DNA from: an uncultured Oscillospiraceae bacterium
GTDB taxonomy: Bacteria; Bacillota; Clostridia; Oscillospirales; Ruminococcaceae
Reading direction: 5' to 3'
DNA: 35,105 bases
Assembly (NCBI GenBank): GCA_934481355.1
Contig: CAKSPH010000028.1
Coordinates: 1-35,105 of the forward strand
In this document: piece by piece, positions 1 to 8,212 of the stretch
Layout of the letters: each line of letters opens with the position of its first letter
How positions within the stretch are numbered: the first letter of the stretch is position 1
The notes under the pieces: model-generated
Told to the model about the DNA's origin: nothing
Database searches by the model: none
The model's input: only the letters and a program-made list of their open reading frames with translations
Position numbers and translations under genes: made by a program

Positions 1-81
1 ACAGCCTTACTTCGTCGGCTTTCATCGCATTCGGCGCACTCTACACATTTTCCCTTTTCAAACCGGTTTTTAGAGGTGACC
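1..81 (-). mobile_element. TIR element copy 1 (cut by window edge)
   Basis: This is the end of a dispersed element whose other end lies outside the window. The plus strand ends in GGTTTTTAGAGGTGACC (65-81), the reverse complement of the family terminus, and is followed by ATAA, the target site seen at two other copies. The inner part matches the reverse complement of the copies at 7223 and 12194, including the AAGGC/GCCTT hairpin region, so the element runs on the minus strand. It sits just before a bidirectional terminator, so it is probably in a 3' UTR of a gene to the left. Confidence 0.85.
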
Positions 82-88
82 ATAAGCC

Positions 89-113
89 AAAAGGAGGGGC
101 ACACCCTCCTTTT
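89..113. terminator. Bidirectional intrinsic terminator
   Basis: A perfect 10-bp stem (AAAAGGAGGG at 89-98, CCCTCCTTTT at 104-113) has a short loop and T-rich flanks on both strands. It separates whatever lies to the left of the window from the cellobiose phosphorylase promoter. Confidence 0.8.
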
Positions 114-197
114 GTTCAAATTGACCAGTTTTTGTGCCTGATTCTTGTTTTTAAAGTAAAATTCCTGAACAAAAAAATATGTTATCGTTTTCAGCCC

Positions 198-226
198 TTG
201 TAATTCTTACGGTAATATTGTATACT
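198..226 (+). promoter_or_regulatory. Sigma-A promoter of cellobiose phosphorylase gene
   Basis: A -35 box TTGTAA (198-203), a 17-base spacer and a -10 box TATACT (221-226) are seen. They imply a leader of roughly 100 nt before the GH94 start codon. No clear operator palindrome is visible. Confidence 0.6.
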
Positions 227-336
227 AATAACAAGCGGCTCTGTACTTTTCGTGCTGCGGGAAGTACGCCGGAATACATCATGTGAGGGAGCAGCTCCCT
301 CAGCTCTTCTGAGCGCACAAGGAAGGACGGTCTTTA

Positions 337-2811
337 ATGAAATTCGGTCATTTTGACGACAAAAACCGCGAGTATGTGATAACCTCTCCGCGCACCCCGT
401 ATCCGTGGATAAACTACCTCGGAACACAGGGCTTCTTTTCTCTGATATCAAATACAGCAGGCGGATACAGCTTCTACAAGGACGCGCGTCTGCGCCGTAT
501 CACACGTTACCGCTATAACAACGTCCCCATTGACATGGGCGGCAGATACTTCTACATAAAGGACGGCGACACCATCTGGAACCCCGGCTGGTCCCCTGTA
601 AAGACGGAGCTCGACAGCTACGAGTGCCGCCACGGCATGGGCTACACCATCATCACCGGCAGGAAGAACGGTCTTAAGGCTGAGGCTACGTTCTTCGTTC
701 CGCAGAACTATGACGGCGAGGTCCAGCAGCTCGTTCTCACCAACGAGAGCAATTCCGCAAAGACCTTCAAGCTGTGGTCTTTCGCAGAGTGGTGCCTCTG
801 GGACGCTCAGGACGACTGCACCAACTTCCAGAGAAACTTCTCCACCGGCCGTGTTGAGGTAGTGGGCTCCACCATCTACCACAAGACCGAGTACCGCGAC
901 AGACGCGACCACTTCGCATTCTACACCGTAAACGATACTATCGACGGCTACGATACCGACCGCGATTCTTTCATCGGTCTGTACAACGGATTCCACAATC
1001 CGCAGGCTGTACTGGACGGCAAGGCGACCAACTCCTTTGCCGACGGCTGGTCCCCCATTGCTTCCCACTACAAGGAGATCACCCTTGCAGCAGGCGAGAG
1101 CAAGACTCTTGTATTCATTCTCGGCTATGTTGAGATGCCTGTCGCTGAGAAGTTCGAGGCTGACGGAAAGACCATCAACAAGGTAAAGAGCAACGCAATG
1201 ATCGAGAAGTACAACACTCCCGAAAAGGTTGCCGCAGGCCTTGCCGAGCTGAGAGAGACATGGGACAAGCTGCTCGGTATCCTCAACGTTGACACGCCCG
1301 ACGACAAGGTAAACCGCATGGTCAACATCTGGAACCAGTATCAGTGCATGGTCACATTCAACCTTTCACGTTCCGCTTCCTACTTTGAGAGCGGTATCGG
1401 ACGCGGCATGGGCTTCCGTGATTCCAACCAGGACGTTCTCGGCTTCGTTCACCAGATCCCCGACAGGGCAAGGGAGCGTATCATCGACATCGCTTCCACC
1501 CAGTTCCCGGACGGCGGCTGCTATCACCAGTACCAGCCCCTTACCAAGAAGGGCAACGCTGATATCGGCGGCGATTTCTCCGACGACCCGCTGTGGCTCA
1601 TTCTTTCCGTTTCCGCATACATCAAGGAAACAGGCGACTGGAGCATTCTTGACGAGATGGTTCCCTATGACAACGATATGTCCGTTGCACAGCCCATGCT
1701 CGAGCACCTGAAGGTTTCCTTCTACCACATCGTGAACAACCTCGGCCCGCACGGTCTGCCCCTCGCAATGCGTGCAGACTGGAACGACTGCATCAACCTT
1801 TCCTGCTACTCCGACACCCCCGGCGAGTCCTTCCAGACCTACACCAACCCGAAGTTCAAGGCGGAGGGCGGCTATTCCAAGGTTGCTGAGTCCGCGTTTG
1901 TCGGCGCGCTGTTCACCTACGCAGGTCCGAACTACGTTCAGATACTCAACCACCTCGGCAGGACCGACGAGGCTGCAAAGGCTCAGGCTGAGATCGACAA
2001 GATGAAGAAGGCTATGATGGATTCCGCATGGGACGGCGACTGGTTCCTCAGAGCGTATGACGCAGAGGGAAAGAAGATGGGCTCTAGGGAGTGCGAGGAA
2101 GGTCAGATCTTCATCGAGCCGCAGGGCTTCGCCATCATGTCCGACATCGATGCCGAGGCTTCCAAGAAGACCCTGAAGGCTATCGACGAGAGACTGAACA
2201 CCCAGTACGGTCTGGTTCTCAACAACCCCGCGTTCACCAGGTACTATATCCAGTACGGCGAGATCTCCACATATCCCGGCGGATACAAGGAGAACGCAGG
2301 TATCTTCACACATAACAACGCATGGATCATCTGTGCTGCCGCGTATGCAGGCGAGGGCGATCAGGCGTTCAAGTACTACTCTGAGATCGCTCCGGCATTC
2401 ACCGAGGAGACTTCCGATATCCACAAGACCGAGCCGTACGTTTACGGTCAGATGATCGGCGGCAAGGACGCAGGCGCTGATATCGGCAAGCAGGGCGACA
2501 ACTTCGGTCAGGGCAAGAACAGCTGGCTGACAGGTACCGCAGCATGGAACATGGTGGCTATCTCCCAGTACATTCTCGGTATCGCGGCAGACTTCGACGG
2601 TCTGAAGATCGATCCCTCCATTCCTCATGAGTGGGACGGCATGAAGGCTACACGTCAATTCCGCGGCGCTACCTACGACATCACAATAAAGAACCCGGAT
2701 CACGTCTGCAAGGGCGTTAAGAGCATGACAGTTGACGGCAGGCCCGTTGACGGCAATGTTATCCCTGTAATGGACGGCGGCGAGCACACTGTTGAGGTAG
2801 TTCTCGGCTGA
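337..2811 (+). CDS. Cellobiose phosphorylase (GH94)
   Basis: This 824-residue cytoplasmic enzyme phosphorolyses cellobiose to alpha-glucose 1-phosphate and glucose, which saves ATP when growing on cellulose fragments. Its length fits cellobiose phosphorylases (about 810 aa) and not the longer cellodextrin phosphorylases. The N-terminal beta-sandwich opens with [12 protein letters not shown] and [10 protein letters not shown], typical of the family. The (alpha/alpha)6 barrel carries ADWNDC at residues 480-485, with the catalytic general-acid Asp, followed by the conserved [10 protein letters not shown] and HNNAWI segments. There is no signal peptide. The start is set by AAGGAAGGA nine bases upstream. 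Codon use is strongly biased, as in highly expressed genes. The gene stands alone between its own promoter and a strong terminator. Substrate preference for cellobiose over other beta-glucosides is inferred from family resemblance. Confidence 0.93.
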   Translation: MKFGHFDDKNREYVITSPRTPYPWINYLGTQGFFSLISNTAGGYSFYKDARLRRITRYRYNNVPIDMGGRYFYIKDGDTIWNPGWSPVKTELDSYECRHGMGYTIITGRKNGLKAEATFFVPQNYDGEVQQLVLTNESNSAKTFKLWSFAEWCLWDAQDDCTNFQRNFSTGRVEVVGSTIYHKTEYRDRRDHFAFYTVNDTIDGYDTDRDSFIGLYNGFHNPQAVLDGKATNSFADGWSPIASHYKEITLAAGESKTLVFILGYVEMPVAEKFEADGKTINKVKSNAMIEKYNTPEKVAAGLAELRETWDKLLGILNVDTPDDKVNRMVNIWNQYQCMVTFNLSRSASYFESGIGRGMGFRDSNQDVLGFVHQIPDRARERIIDIASTQFPDGGCYHQYQPLTKKGNADIGGDFSDDPLWLILSVSAYIKETGDWSILDEMVPYDNDMSVAQPMLEHLKVSFYHIVNNLGPHGLPLAMRADWNDCINLSCYSDTPGESFQTYTNPKFKAEGGYSKVAESAFVGALFTYAGPNYVQILNHLGRTDEAAKAQAEIDKMKKAMMDSAWDGDWFLRAYDAEGKKMGSRECEEGQIFIEPQGFAIMSDIDAEASKKTLKAIDERLNTQYGLVLNNPAFTRYYIQYGEISTYPGGYKENAGIFTHNNAWIICAAAYAGEGDQAFKYYSEIAPAFTEETSDIHKTEPYVYGQMIGGKDAGADIGKQGDNFGQGKNSWLTGTAAWNMVAISQYILGIAADFDGLKIDPSIPHEWDGMKATRQFRGATYDITIKNPDHVCKGVKSMTVDGRPVDGNVIPVMDGGEHTVEVVLG

Positions 2812-2836
2812 TCACAGTAAAACAGCACACTAAAAA

Positions 2837-2864
2837 AGCTCCGGGGGAAACTCCGGAGCTTTTT
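2837..2864 (+). terminator. Intrinsic terminator after GH94
   Basis: The stem AGCTCCGG (2837-2844) / CCGGAGCT (2853-2860) is followed by a T run and preceded by A residues. It lies 25 bases after the GH94 stop and ends 20 bases before the next start codon. Confidence 0.85.
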
Positions 2865-2884
2865 GAAATCTGAAAGGAGCGCAA

Positions 2885-3580
2885 ATGTTCAGGGGAAAGA
2901 TACTGCTGATAGACCGCTACGACAGCATGAACACGCTGATAAGCGGCTACCTTACGGCTTCCGGCTTCGAGGTGAGGAGCCTCGGGAGCGCCGACAAGCT
3001 GACCGACCATCATCTGTCCACCGTGCACCTGATTCTTCTGGACATAGACACGGCGGGGGATTCGCTGAGCGCGGTGCTTTCCCGCATGAATGCCGCCGGA
3101 GTTCCCGTGATAGTGCTGACCTCCGAAAACGACAGCATAGGCAGGCTCACCGCCCTTGAAATGGGCGCGGCTGACGCAATGAGCCGTCCGCTCGACATGG
3201 CGGAGCTCACAGTGCGCGTCAGGGCGGCGCAGTCCAAAACGCTGCTTTCCTCGCCGTTTGCGAACCGCCCTCCGGTGAGCTTCGGGGGACTCACCGCGGA
3301 CATTACGACCTACCGCGCCACCCTTGACGGCGAGCCGGTGAATGCTCCGCCGCGGCAGATAGCAATGCTGTACCTGTTCATCAGCAGTCCGGACCGGGTG
3401 TTCACCCGGGAGGAGCTCTCGCGGCAGCTTGGCAGTGAAAGCATTTTCGCAGACAAAACGGTAAACGTCCACGTCAGCCAGCTGAAAAAGGCACTGGGGC
3501 GCTATTCCGGGAATATCGTCACAGTGCGCGGAGTAGGTTACAAATTCAGCGGGAAAGAGCCTGATCGTCCTCAACCGTGA
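2885..3580 (+). CDS. Orphan OmpR-family response regulator with degenerate receiver
   Basis: A 231-residue protein with an N-terminal receiver domain (about 3-115) and a C-terminal winged-helix DNA-binding domain (about 130-225, ending TVRGVGYKF). The phospho-acceptor Asp53 in LILLDID is present. The second Asp of the usual acidic pair is Arg11 (LLIDRYD), and the invariant Lys is Arg101 (SRPLD). Phosphorylation may therefore be weak or absent. No histidine kinase is next to it. The start follows AAAGGAGCGCAA. It could be read through from the GH94 gene if the terminator leaks. The 3' end overlaps the convergent Nudix gene by 35 bp. Its targets cannot be seen; the neighbouring glycan genes are only candidates. 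Confidence 0.85.
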   Translation: MFRGKILLIDRYDSMNTLISGYLTASGFEVRSLGSADKLTDHHLSTVHLILLDIDTAGDSLSAVLSRMNAAGVPVIVLTSENDSIGRLTALEMGAADAMSRPLDMAELTVRVRAAQSKTLLSSPFANRPPVSFGGLTADITTYRATLDGEPVNAPPRQIAMLYLFISSPDRVFTREELSRQLGSESIFADKTVNVHVSQLKKALGRYSGNIVTVRGVGYKFSGKEPDRPQP

Positions 3581-4022
3581 ATTTTATCTCCGGCGAGGGG
3601 TTCGCGGCGGCTTCGAAAAGATTCTCCGGGAAAACGGGCATATCGGGCTTACGGGCGGTATCAAGCCACACGAGCCGTATATCCGTGCCGTCGCAGCTTA
3701 TCGCGGAGTAATCTATCCGCGAGATATCGAACGGCTTTATCAGGAACAGGAATTCCAGCTCGTGATAGCGTATTCCGTCCAGCGTGAAGAATTTTTCGTT
3801 GATGGAGTACAGACGGTCTATCTCGGCGGAAACTCCAAGTTCCTCGCGTATTTCGCGCAGCACGGCGGCTTCGGCGGTTTCTCCGAACTTTACGCGGCCG
3901 CCGATTACCGTGTAGAAGTCGGCGCGGCTTTCCTTGCCAACTAGTACGCGTGCGCCGTCCGTTATCACGGCTCCCACCCGCAGGTTGAATTTGCCCTCCG
4001 GCGTTATAAATGTGCAGTCCAT
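3546..4022 (-). CDS. Nudix hydrolase
   Basis: A 158-residue protein with a complete Nudix box (G-x5-E-x7-REUxEExGU) from Gly42 to Val64: G, then E48, then REIREELGV. The family hydrolyses nucleoside diphosphates linked to another moiety, using Mg2+ held by the box glutamates. The actual substrate cannot be read from the sequence. The start codon has AAAGGAGG upstream and a full promoter in front. It is transcribed divergently from the GH27 operon and converges on the response regulator, with overlapping 3' ends. Confidence 0.87.
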   Translation of the reverse strand: MDCTFITPEGKFNLRVGAVITDGARVLVGKESRADFYTVIGGRVKFGETAEAAVLREIREELGVSAEIDRLYSINEKFFTLDGIRYHELEFLFLIKPFDISRIDYSAISCDGTDIRLVWLDTARKPDMPVFPENLFEAAANPSPEIKFTVEDDQALSR

Positions 4023-4049
4023 GTAATTACCTCCTTTTGATGGGTAATA

Positions 4050-4078
4050 ATTATATCACATAAAAGTTTAAATGTCAA
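4050..4078 (-). promoter_or_regulatory. Sigma-A promoter of Nudix gene
   Basis: Read on the minus strand: TTGACA (4078-4073), 17 bases, TATAAT (4055-4050). It is a perfect consensus with optimal spacing. The -35 box abuts a palindromic hairpin at 4079-4108. Confidence 0.85.
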
Positions 4079-4268
4079 TGCGGATTTTTTCGATAAAAAA
4101 TCCGCATGGGTTTGTCGAAAAAGTATCTATCCCAGGCTGTCGAGAAAGGTGCAGATGCTAGGAAGTGCCAGTTTGGCTAGGCTTTGTGCCTGCCAAACTG
4201 GCGCTGACGACGCAGATGCGCCTTTATCGACAGCCTGATGCGGATTTTTTTAATAAAAAATCGGTATT
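4079..4268. repeat. Nested fold-back element in the Nudix/GH27 divergent region
   Basis: A perfect hairpin (ATGCGGATTTTTT, CGAT, AAAAAATCCGCAT; 4079-4108) is followed by a 105-bp inverted repeat (4133-4237). The outer arms of that repeat are CAGGCTGTCGA / TCGACAGCCTG and the inner arms GCCAGTTTGGC / GCCAAACTGGC, around a loop with a small AGGC/GCCT stem. Immediately after it the first hairpin sequence is repeated imperfectly (4238-4268). The direct repeat on both sides suggests an insertion into, or duplication of, the hairpin. It carries no open frame of note. It may insulate the two divergent promoters. Confidence 0.7.
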
Positions 4269-4273
4269 TCCTG

Positions 4274-4302
4274 TTGAAATTTTTCGTTGGTTATGCTATA
4301 AT
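4274..4302 (+). promoter_or_regulatory. Sigma-A promoter of GH27-GH26 operon
   Basis: TTGAAA (4274-4279), 17 bases, TATAAT (4297-4302). The predicted start of transcription is near 4309, giving a leader of about 65 nt. Confidence 0.85.
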
Positions 4303-4320
4303 TACAATGAAGTAACCGGG

Positions 4321-4344
4321 TTTTAGCTAAACGTTAAAGTAAAT
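4321..4344 (+). promoter_or_regulatory. Possible operator in GH27 leader
   Basis: An imperfect palindrome around AAACGTT, with TTTTAGCTAA to the left and AAAGTAAAT to the right, lies just downstream of the predicted transcription start. Position and the AACGTT centre recall LacI-family operators of sugar operons. The match between halves is only partial, and no regulator gene is adjacent. Confidence 0.3.
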
Positions 4345-4375
4345 CCGGCTAATAAACGTAATTAAGGAGAAATCT

Positions 4376-5578
4376 ATGGAGAACAAATTTTTAGGGCTCA
4401 CCCCGCCTATGGGGTGGAACTCATGGAACACCTTCACCTGGGAGATAAACGACAAGCTCATCAGAGAGGCGGCTGACGCTATGGCGTCCGAGCTCAGGGA
4501 CGCGGGCTATGAGTACATAGTCATCGACGACTGCTGGAGCGAGAAGCAGCGCGACAAGAACGGCAGGCTCGTGCCCGACCGCTGGAAGTTCCCGGACGGG
4601 ATAAAGCCGGTGGCTGACTACGTTCACAGCAAGGGTCTGAAGTTCGGTATGTATTCCTGCGCGGGAACCCATACCTGCGGCGGACACCCAGGCAGCTTCG
4701 AGCATGAGTTCGACGACGCCGAGACCTTCGCCGAGTGGGGCGTTGACTACCTGAAGTACGACTACTGCTACAAGCCTGACTATATCCCCGGCGAGATACT
4801 CTACAAGAGAATGAGCACCGCGCTTCGCAACTGCGGCAGGGACATCATGTTCTCCGCGTGCAACTGGGGCAACGATGACGTTTACAAGTGGATAAGGGAG
4901 TCCGGCGCGCACCTTTTCCGCTCCACCGGCGATATCCAGGACAACTGGGAGTCCATCAAGCGCCTTGCGCTCTCCCAGATAGGAAACGAGTGCTACGGCG
5001 GGAACTTCTGCCACAACGACATTGATATGCTGGTCGTAGGAATGCACGGCGGAAGCAACAACGAGTGGATAAACTCCACCGAAGCCGGCGTAAACGTGAT
5101 CGCTGACAGCGGCGAGACAGCGCCGAAGCTGGGCGGCTGCACTGACGAGGAGTACCGCACTCATTTCAGCCTGTGGGCTATCATGAACTCCCCGCTGATG
5201 ATAGGCTGCGATATCCGTCACATGACCCCCGCCACCAGGGAGATACTCACCAACAAGGACGTTATCGCTATCAACCAGGATATCGAGTGCCGCGGTCCGT
5301 ACTGCATAAAGCAGTGGAACAACCCGGACAACGTGTTCTCACTTGTCAAGCCGCTGTCCAACGGCGACTATGCTGTCGGTATGTTCAATTTCGGCGACCG
5401 TGCGGGCGAGATGAGCCTCCAGTTCTGGGATATCGGCCTTACCACCGCGTCCGGCAGGGGACTTTCCGTTTACGACTGCTGGAAGCACGAGGAGCTCGGG
5501 ACCTTTACAGAGCGCTTCTGCACCACTGTTGAGCCCCACGGCTGCAAGGTGCTCCGCGCAAAGGTGGTAAAGGTCTGA
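4376..5578 (+). CDS. Alpha-galactosidase (GH27)
   Basis: A 400-residue retaining glycosidase that removes alpha-1,6-galactosyl groups, here probably from galactomanno-oligosaccharides. The TIM barrel begins with LTPPMGWNSWNTF and IDDCW. The nucleophile is Asp129 in YLKYDYC, and the acid/base is Asp186 in RSTGDIQDNW. A C-terminal beta-sandwich (about 300-400) follows. No signal peptide is present, so it should act in the cytoplasm on imported oligosaccharides. The start follows AAGGAGAAATCT. The stop codon touches the start codon of the next small gene (TGAATG), and a GH26 mannanase follows, indicating a three-gene galactomannan operon. Confidence 0.93.
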   Translation: MENKFLGLTPPMGWNSWNTFTWEINDKLIREAADAMASELRDAGYEYIVIDDCWSEKQRDKNGRLVPDRWKFPDGIKPVADYVHSKGLKFGMYSCAGTHTCGGHPGSFEHEFDDAETFAEWGVDYLKYDYCYKPDYIPGEILYKRMSTALRNCGRDIMFSACNWGNDDVYKWIRESGAHLFRSTGDIQDNWESIKRLALSQIGNECYGGNFCHNDIDMLVVGMHGGSNNEWINSTEAGVNVIADSGETAPKLGGCTDEEYRTHFSLWAIMNSPLMIGCDIRHMTPATREILTNKDVIAINQDIECRGPYCIKQWNNPDNVFSLVKPLSNGDYAVGMFNFGDRAGEMSLQFWDIGLTTASGRGLSVYDCWKHEELGTFTERFCTTVEPHGCKVLRAKVVKV

Positions 5579-5782
5579 ATGGGCAATTATTCCACCTGCA
5601 GGAAATGCGGTGCGAAGCTCGGCTCCGACGACATCGCGATACACCAGAAGCTGGTGTCGCGCAATGACGCTGAATTTTTCTGCATAGACTGCCTCGCGGA
5701 GTATTACCGCACCACCCGCGAGGTGATCCAGCAGCGCATAGACTATTACAGGAAAAGCGGTAAATGTACATTATTCAGATAA
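5579..5782 (+). CDS. Small zinc-ribbon-like protein
   Basis: A 67-residue protein that begins directly after the GH27 stop, with AAAGGT inside the end of GH27 as probable Shine-Dalgarno site. It has two CxxC pairs (Cys7/Cys10 and Cys35/Cys38) that could bind one zinc, then a charged helix-rich tail (YYRTTREVIQQRIDYYRKSG) and another Cys near the C-terminus. It is encoded between GH27 and GH26 and is almost certainly co-transcribed with them. No function is recognised; a regulatory or protein-binding role would be a guess. Confidence 0.75.
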   Translation: MGNYSTCRKCGAKLGSDDIAIHQKLVSRNDAEFFCIDCLAEYYRTTREVIQQRIDYYRKSGKCTLFR

Positions 5783-5791
5783 GGATATAAT

Positions 5792-7222
5792 ATGAAGAAA
5801 TTTTTTTCTATAATGCTTGCGGCGGCAATGGCGCTCACGCTGACTGCCTGCGGCAATTCCGGCACAGGCAGCTCCGCCCCTGAGAGCACGTCCGGCTCTG
5901 CCGCGGAGAGTTCAGCGCAGGGCGGCACGGCTCAGGCGGAATCCACTGCCGAGGCTCAGGAGCCCGGCAGCGGCGAAAAGCCGGTGCTTTCCAACCCAGT
6001 GAAGCTCAACGCAGACGGCGATATCGACATGGATACCGCGCTTGCATACCAGACTGATTTTGACGCGCTGAAGGCTTCGTTCGAAGCTAAGGAGGTAGAC
6101 CCGTCCAGGCCGGTCTCTGAGAACGCGCAGAACAATGAAAAGACCATGGAGGTATGGAACTACCTCAGAAGCGTTTACGGCAAGCAGATACTCACCTGCC
6201 AGCAGATGATGGGAAACGAGTGCTATGAGGATCTTGTGTTCTACAATGCGACAGGCGACCTCACCGCGATGAAGGGCTACGATTTCATCTTCTGCACCGG
6301 AAGCTACCACAGCGACGACATGATAGATGAAGCGATAGAATGGGCGCATGAATCCGGCGGACTGTGCACCTTTACATGGCACTGGAACGTCCCTAAGGAT
6401 ATCGACAATCCGGAGGGCGGCTATGCATTCTACACCGAGGAGATCACGAATTTCAGCCAGATAAACGCGGTAACTCCGGGAACCAAGGAGTACGAAACCG
6501 TTATCCACGACATCGATCTTATCGCGACAAAGCTCCAGAGACTGGAGAGCGAGGGCGTGACCGTACTGTTCCGTCCGCTTCACGAGGCGAGCGGCTCGTG
6601 GTTCTGGTGGGGAGTTCAGGGCAAGGACACCGTAAAGAACGAGGTGTTCCAGAAGCTGTGGTACATGATCTACGACCGTATGGAGAACTACCACAAGCTC
6701 TCAAACATCATCTGGCTGTGGAACGGTCAGAGCAATCACTGCGTTGTCAGCCCGAATTCCTTTGATATCGAGGGCATAGACAAGTATTATTCCGGCACCG
6801 ACCTTTCCGCTGACGCGCTTACGGAGTACTATTACAGTGCATACCATGAGCTTCAGGGCTACGACAAGAAGTGCGCCGAGCTGGCAGGAATGGACGCTGA
6901 ATCCACCGGAAAGATGCTCACCCTGTCCGAGTGCGGCAATATCCCGGATCCGCAGGGAATGGTGGATACCGGTGCAATGTGGCTGTACTACATGATATGG
7001 AACGGCGACTTCATTTACCGGACAGACGCGGCAGGCAAGACGATGGTTGACCTCAACGGCACCCCGTATCCGAACGAGGAGAAGGGTGTTACCAAGGAGC
7101 GTCTTATCGAGGTATTCGGCAGCGATACCTATATCACACACAGCAAGCTTCCGGAGTTCAGCTTCGGCAAAAAGGATATCCCCCAGCAGATAAAGAACTG
7201 GGAGTACTTCAAGATAGGATAA
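5792..7222 (+). CDS. Lipoprotein beta-mannanase (GH26)
   Basis: A 476-residue surface lipoprotein. Residues 1-19 form a signal peptide with lipobox LTAC (Cys20), followed by a Ser/Gly/Ala/Glu-rich linker to about residue 65 and a GH26 TIM barrel. The acid/base is Glu265 in RPLHEASGSWFWWG and the nucleophile is Glu380 in LSECG. It would cut beta-1,4-mannan at the cell surface, releasing galactosylated oligosaccharides for uptake and trimming by the GH27 enzyme encoded upstream. AAGGA precedes the start. The stop codon TAA is part of the 4-bp target duplication of a mobile element, so the element begins at the very next base. Confidence 0.92.
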   Translation: MKKFFSIMLAAAMALTLTACGNSGTGSSAPESTSGSAAESSAQGGTAQAESTAEAQEPGSGEKPVLSNPVKLNADGDIDMDTALAYQTDFDALKASFEAKEVDPSRPVSENAQNNEKTMEVWNYLRSVYGKQILTCQQMMGNECYEDLVFYNATGDLTAMKGYDFIFCTGSYHSDDMIDEAIEWAHESGGLCTFTWHWNVPKDIDNPEGGYAFYTEEITNFSQINAVTPGTKEYETVIHDIDLIATKLQRLESEGVTVLFRPLHEASGSWFWWGVQGKDTVKNEVFQKLWYMIYDRMENYHKLSNIIWLWNGQSNHCVVSPNSFDIEGIDKYYSGTDLSADALTEYYYSAYHELQGYDKKCAELAGMDAESTGKMLTLSECGNIPDPQGMVDTGAMWLYYMIWNGDFIYRTDAAGKTMVDLNGTPYPNEEKGVTKERLIEVFGSDTYITHSKLPEFSFGKKDIPQQIKNWEYFKIG

Positions 7223-7452
7223 GGTCACCTCTAAAAACCGGTTTGAAAAGTGAAAATGGGTAGAGTGCGCCGAATGTGATGAAAGCCGACGAAGTAAGGC
7301 TGTATGCCTTACGAGGAGGTGCAACACGATGTTGCAAAGCGAAATAACCGGGCGACGGCATGGACGCCGTCGCATCAGAAATTTCGCTCGTTGAAAGAAG
7401 CAGTCGGTGTGCTATACACATTTTCACTCAAACAAGGTTTTTAGAGGTGACC
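7223..7452 (+). mobile_element. TIR element copy 2 (230 bp, long form)
   Basis: Perfect 17-bp terminal inverted repeats GGTCACCTCTAAAAACC are flanked by ATAA on both sides (7219-7222 and 7453-7456). Inside, the similarity of the arms extends imperfectly to about 48 bp (GTTTGA, GTGAAAATG and a shared CACC end). The core has the AAGGC-TGTAT-GCCTT hairpin and GAGGAGGT. This copy has about 70 extra bases that form two more hairpins: GCAAC/GTTGC near 7322-7336 and GCGACGGC/GCCGTCGC near 7352-7374. It fills the 3' UTR of the GH26 gene. Confidence 0.9.
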
Positions 7453-7461
7453 ATAACAGAA

Positions 7462-7489
7462 ATCCCCCGTTCCGACAGGAACGGGGGAT
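7462..7489. terminator. Terminator between GH26 and bioY
   Basis: A 12-bp perfect stem (ATCCCCCGTTCC 7462-7473, GGAACGGGGGAT 7478-7489) with a GACA loop. It serves bioY on the minus strand and probably the GH26 operon from the other side. Confidence 0.85.
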
Positions 7490-7501
7490 CGTTTGTGCTG
7501 T

Positions 7502-8122
7502 TCAGTTACCTGACATTATCTTTCCGAGTCTGTCGCGGAGGATAGAGGTCACGATAGTCGCGCAGACTATCTTTATCGCGTCGCCGATGAGGAACGGAAC
7601 AACGCAGGAAGCAAGCGCCACTTCCAGTGTAACGCCGCGTGCGATAACGAACCATACGGTTCCGAGGGCGTAGAGAACGACTGTTCCGGCGATCATGCCC
7701 ACCGGGATGGCCCATGCGCCGTTTATGAACGGATTCCTGGACTTTGCCTTTTTGTAGAACAGGTCAACGAACAGTCCGCCGATAAGTACGCAGGGGATAT
7801 ATCCCACGATGTAGCCGCCGGTAACTCCGAACAGCTTCGCGAAGCCGCCCGCGCCGCCGGAGAACACCGGAAGTCCTACCGCGCCGAGGAGCACATATAT
7901 CAGCACTGCAAGAGTGCCCTTTTTCCAGCCGAGTATTCCGCCCGTGATATAGATAACGAATGTCGCAAGGGATATCGGAACAAGTCCGGGCATGGGTACG
8001 GAGAACGGAGCCACAACGCATATCAGCGCCGCCATAACCGCGATGAACGCCATGTTCCTTACTGTAAGGAATTTGTTCTGCTTTACGGCACCTGTGCCGT
8101 TCTGGTCGATAATTTCTTTCAT
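7502..8122 (-). CDS. bioY: Biotin transporter substrate-binding subunit BioY
   Basis: A 206-residue, six-helix membrane protein of the ECF S-component type that captures biotin and works with a shared energizing module (EcfAAT), which is not in this window. The family signature GGAGGFAKLFGVTGGY lies at residues 89-104. A short hydrophilic N-terminus (about 20 residues) precedes the first helix. GGAGA precedes the start codon. A promoter with an overlapping biotin-repressor operator sits upstream, which strongly supports biotin as the substrate. It is monocistronic with its own terminator. Confidence 0.93.
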   Translation of the reverse strand: MKEIIDQNGTGAVKQNKFLTVRNMAFIAVMAALICVVAPFSVPMPGLVPISLATFVIYITGGILGWKKGTLAVLIYVLLGAVGLPVFSGGAGGFAKLFGVTGGYIVGYIPCVLIGGLFVDLFYKKAKSRNPFINGAWAIPVGMIAGTVVLYALGTVWFVIARGVTLEVALASCVVPFLIGDAIKIVCATIVTSILRDRLGKIMSGN

Positions 8123-8166
8123 TGTTTACTTTCTCCTGTCTTTTGGTTTACAAATGAGCCTTGTAC

Positions 8167-8195
8167 ATTATAGCACATCTCTGTAAACTTGTCAA
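8167..8195 (-). promoter_or_regulatory. Sigma-A promoter of bioY
   Basis: Minus strand: TTGACA (8195-8190), 17 bases, TATAAT (8172-8167). A perfect consensus promoter, embedded in the BirA operator. Confidence 0.9.
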
Positions 8196-8212
8196 GTGGT
8201 TTCGGTTTACAA
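8181..8212 (-). promoter_or_regulatory. BirA-type biotin operator
   Basis: Minus strand: TTGTAAACC (8212-8204), 14 bases, AGTTTACAG (8189-8181). This matches the Firmicute BirA operator form TTGTTAACC-N14-GGTTAACAA and spans the -35 box, so biotinyl-AMP-loaded BirA would block RNA polymerase. Another TTGTAAACC half-site occurs downstream of the -10 box (8152-8144). The stop codon of the upstream glycosyltransferase gene lies inside the distal half-site. Confidence 0.8.

Noticed and set aside
1366..2787. A 473-codon open frame antisense to cellobiose phosphorylase
   Set aside because: It mirrors the biased codon use of GH94 and its peptide resembles no family.
5785..5795. TATAAT just before the GH26 start as a separate promoter
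   Set aside because: It overlaps the ribosome-binding region and start codon, so it could not give a useful transcript, and no -35 box fits.
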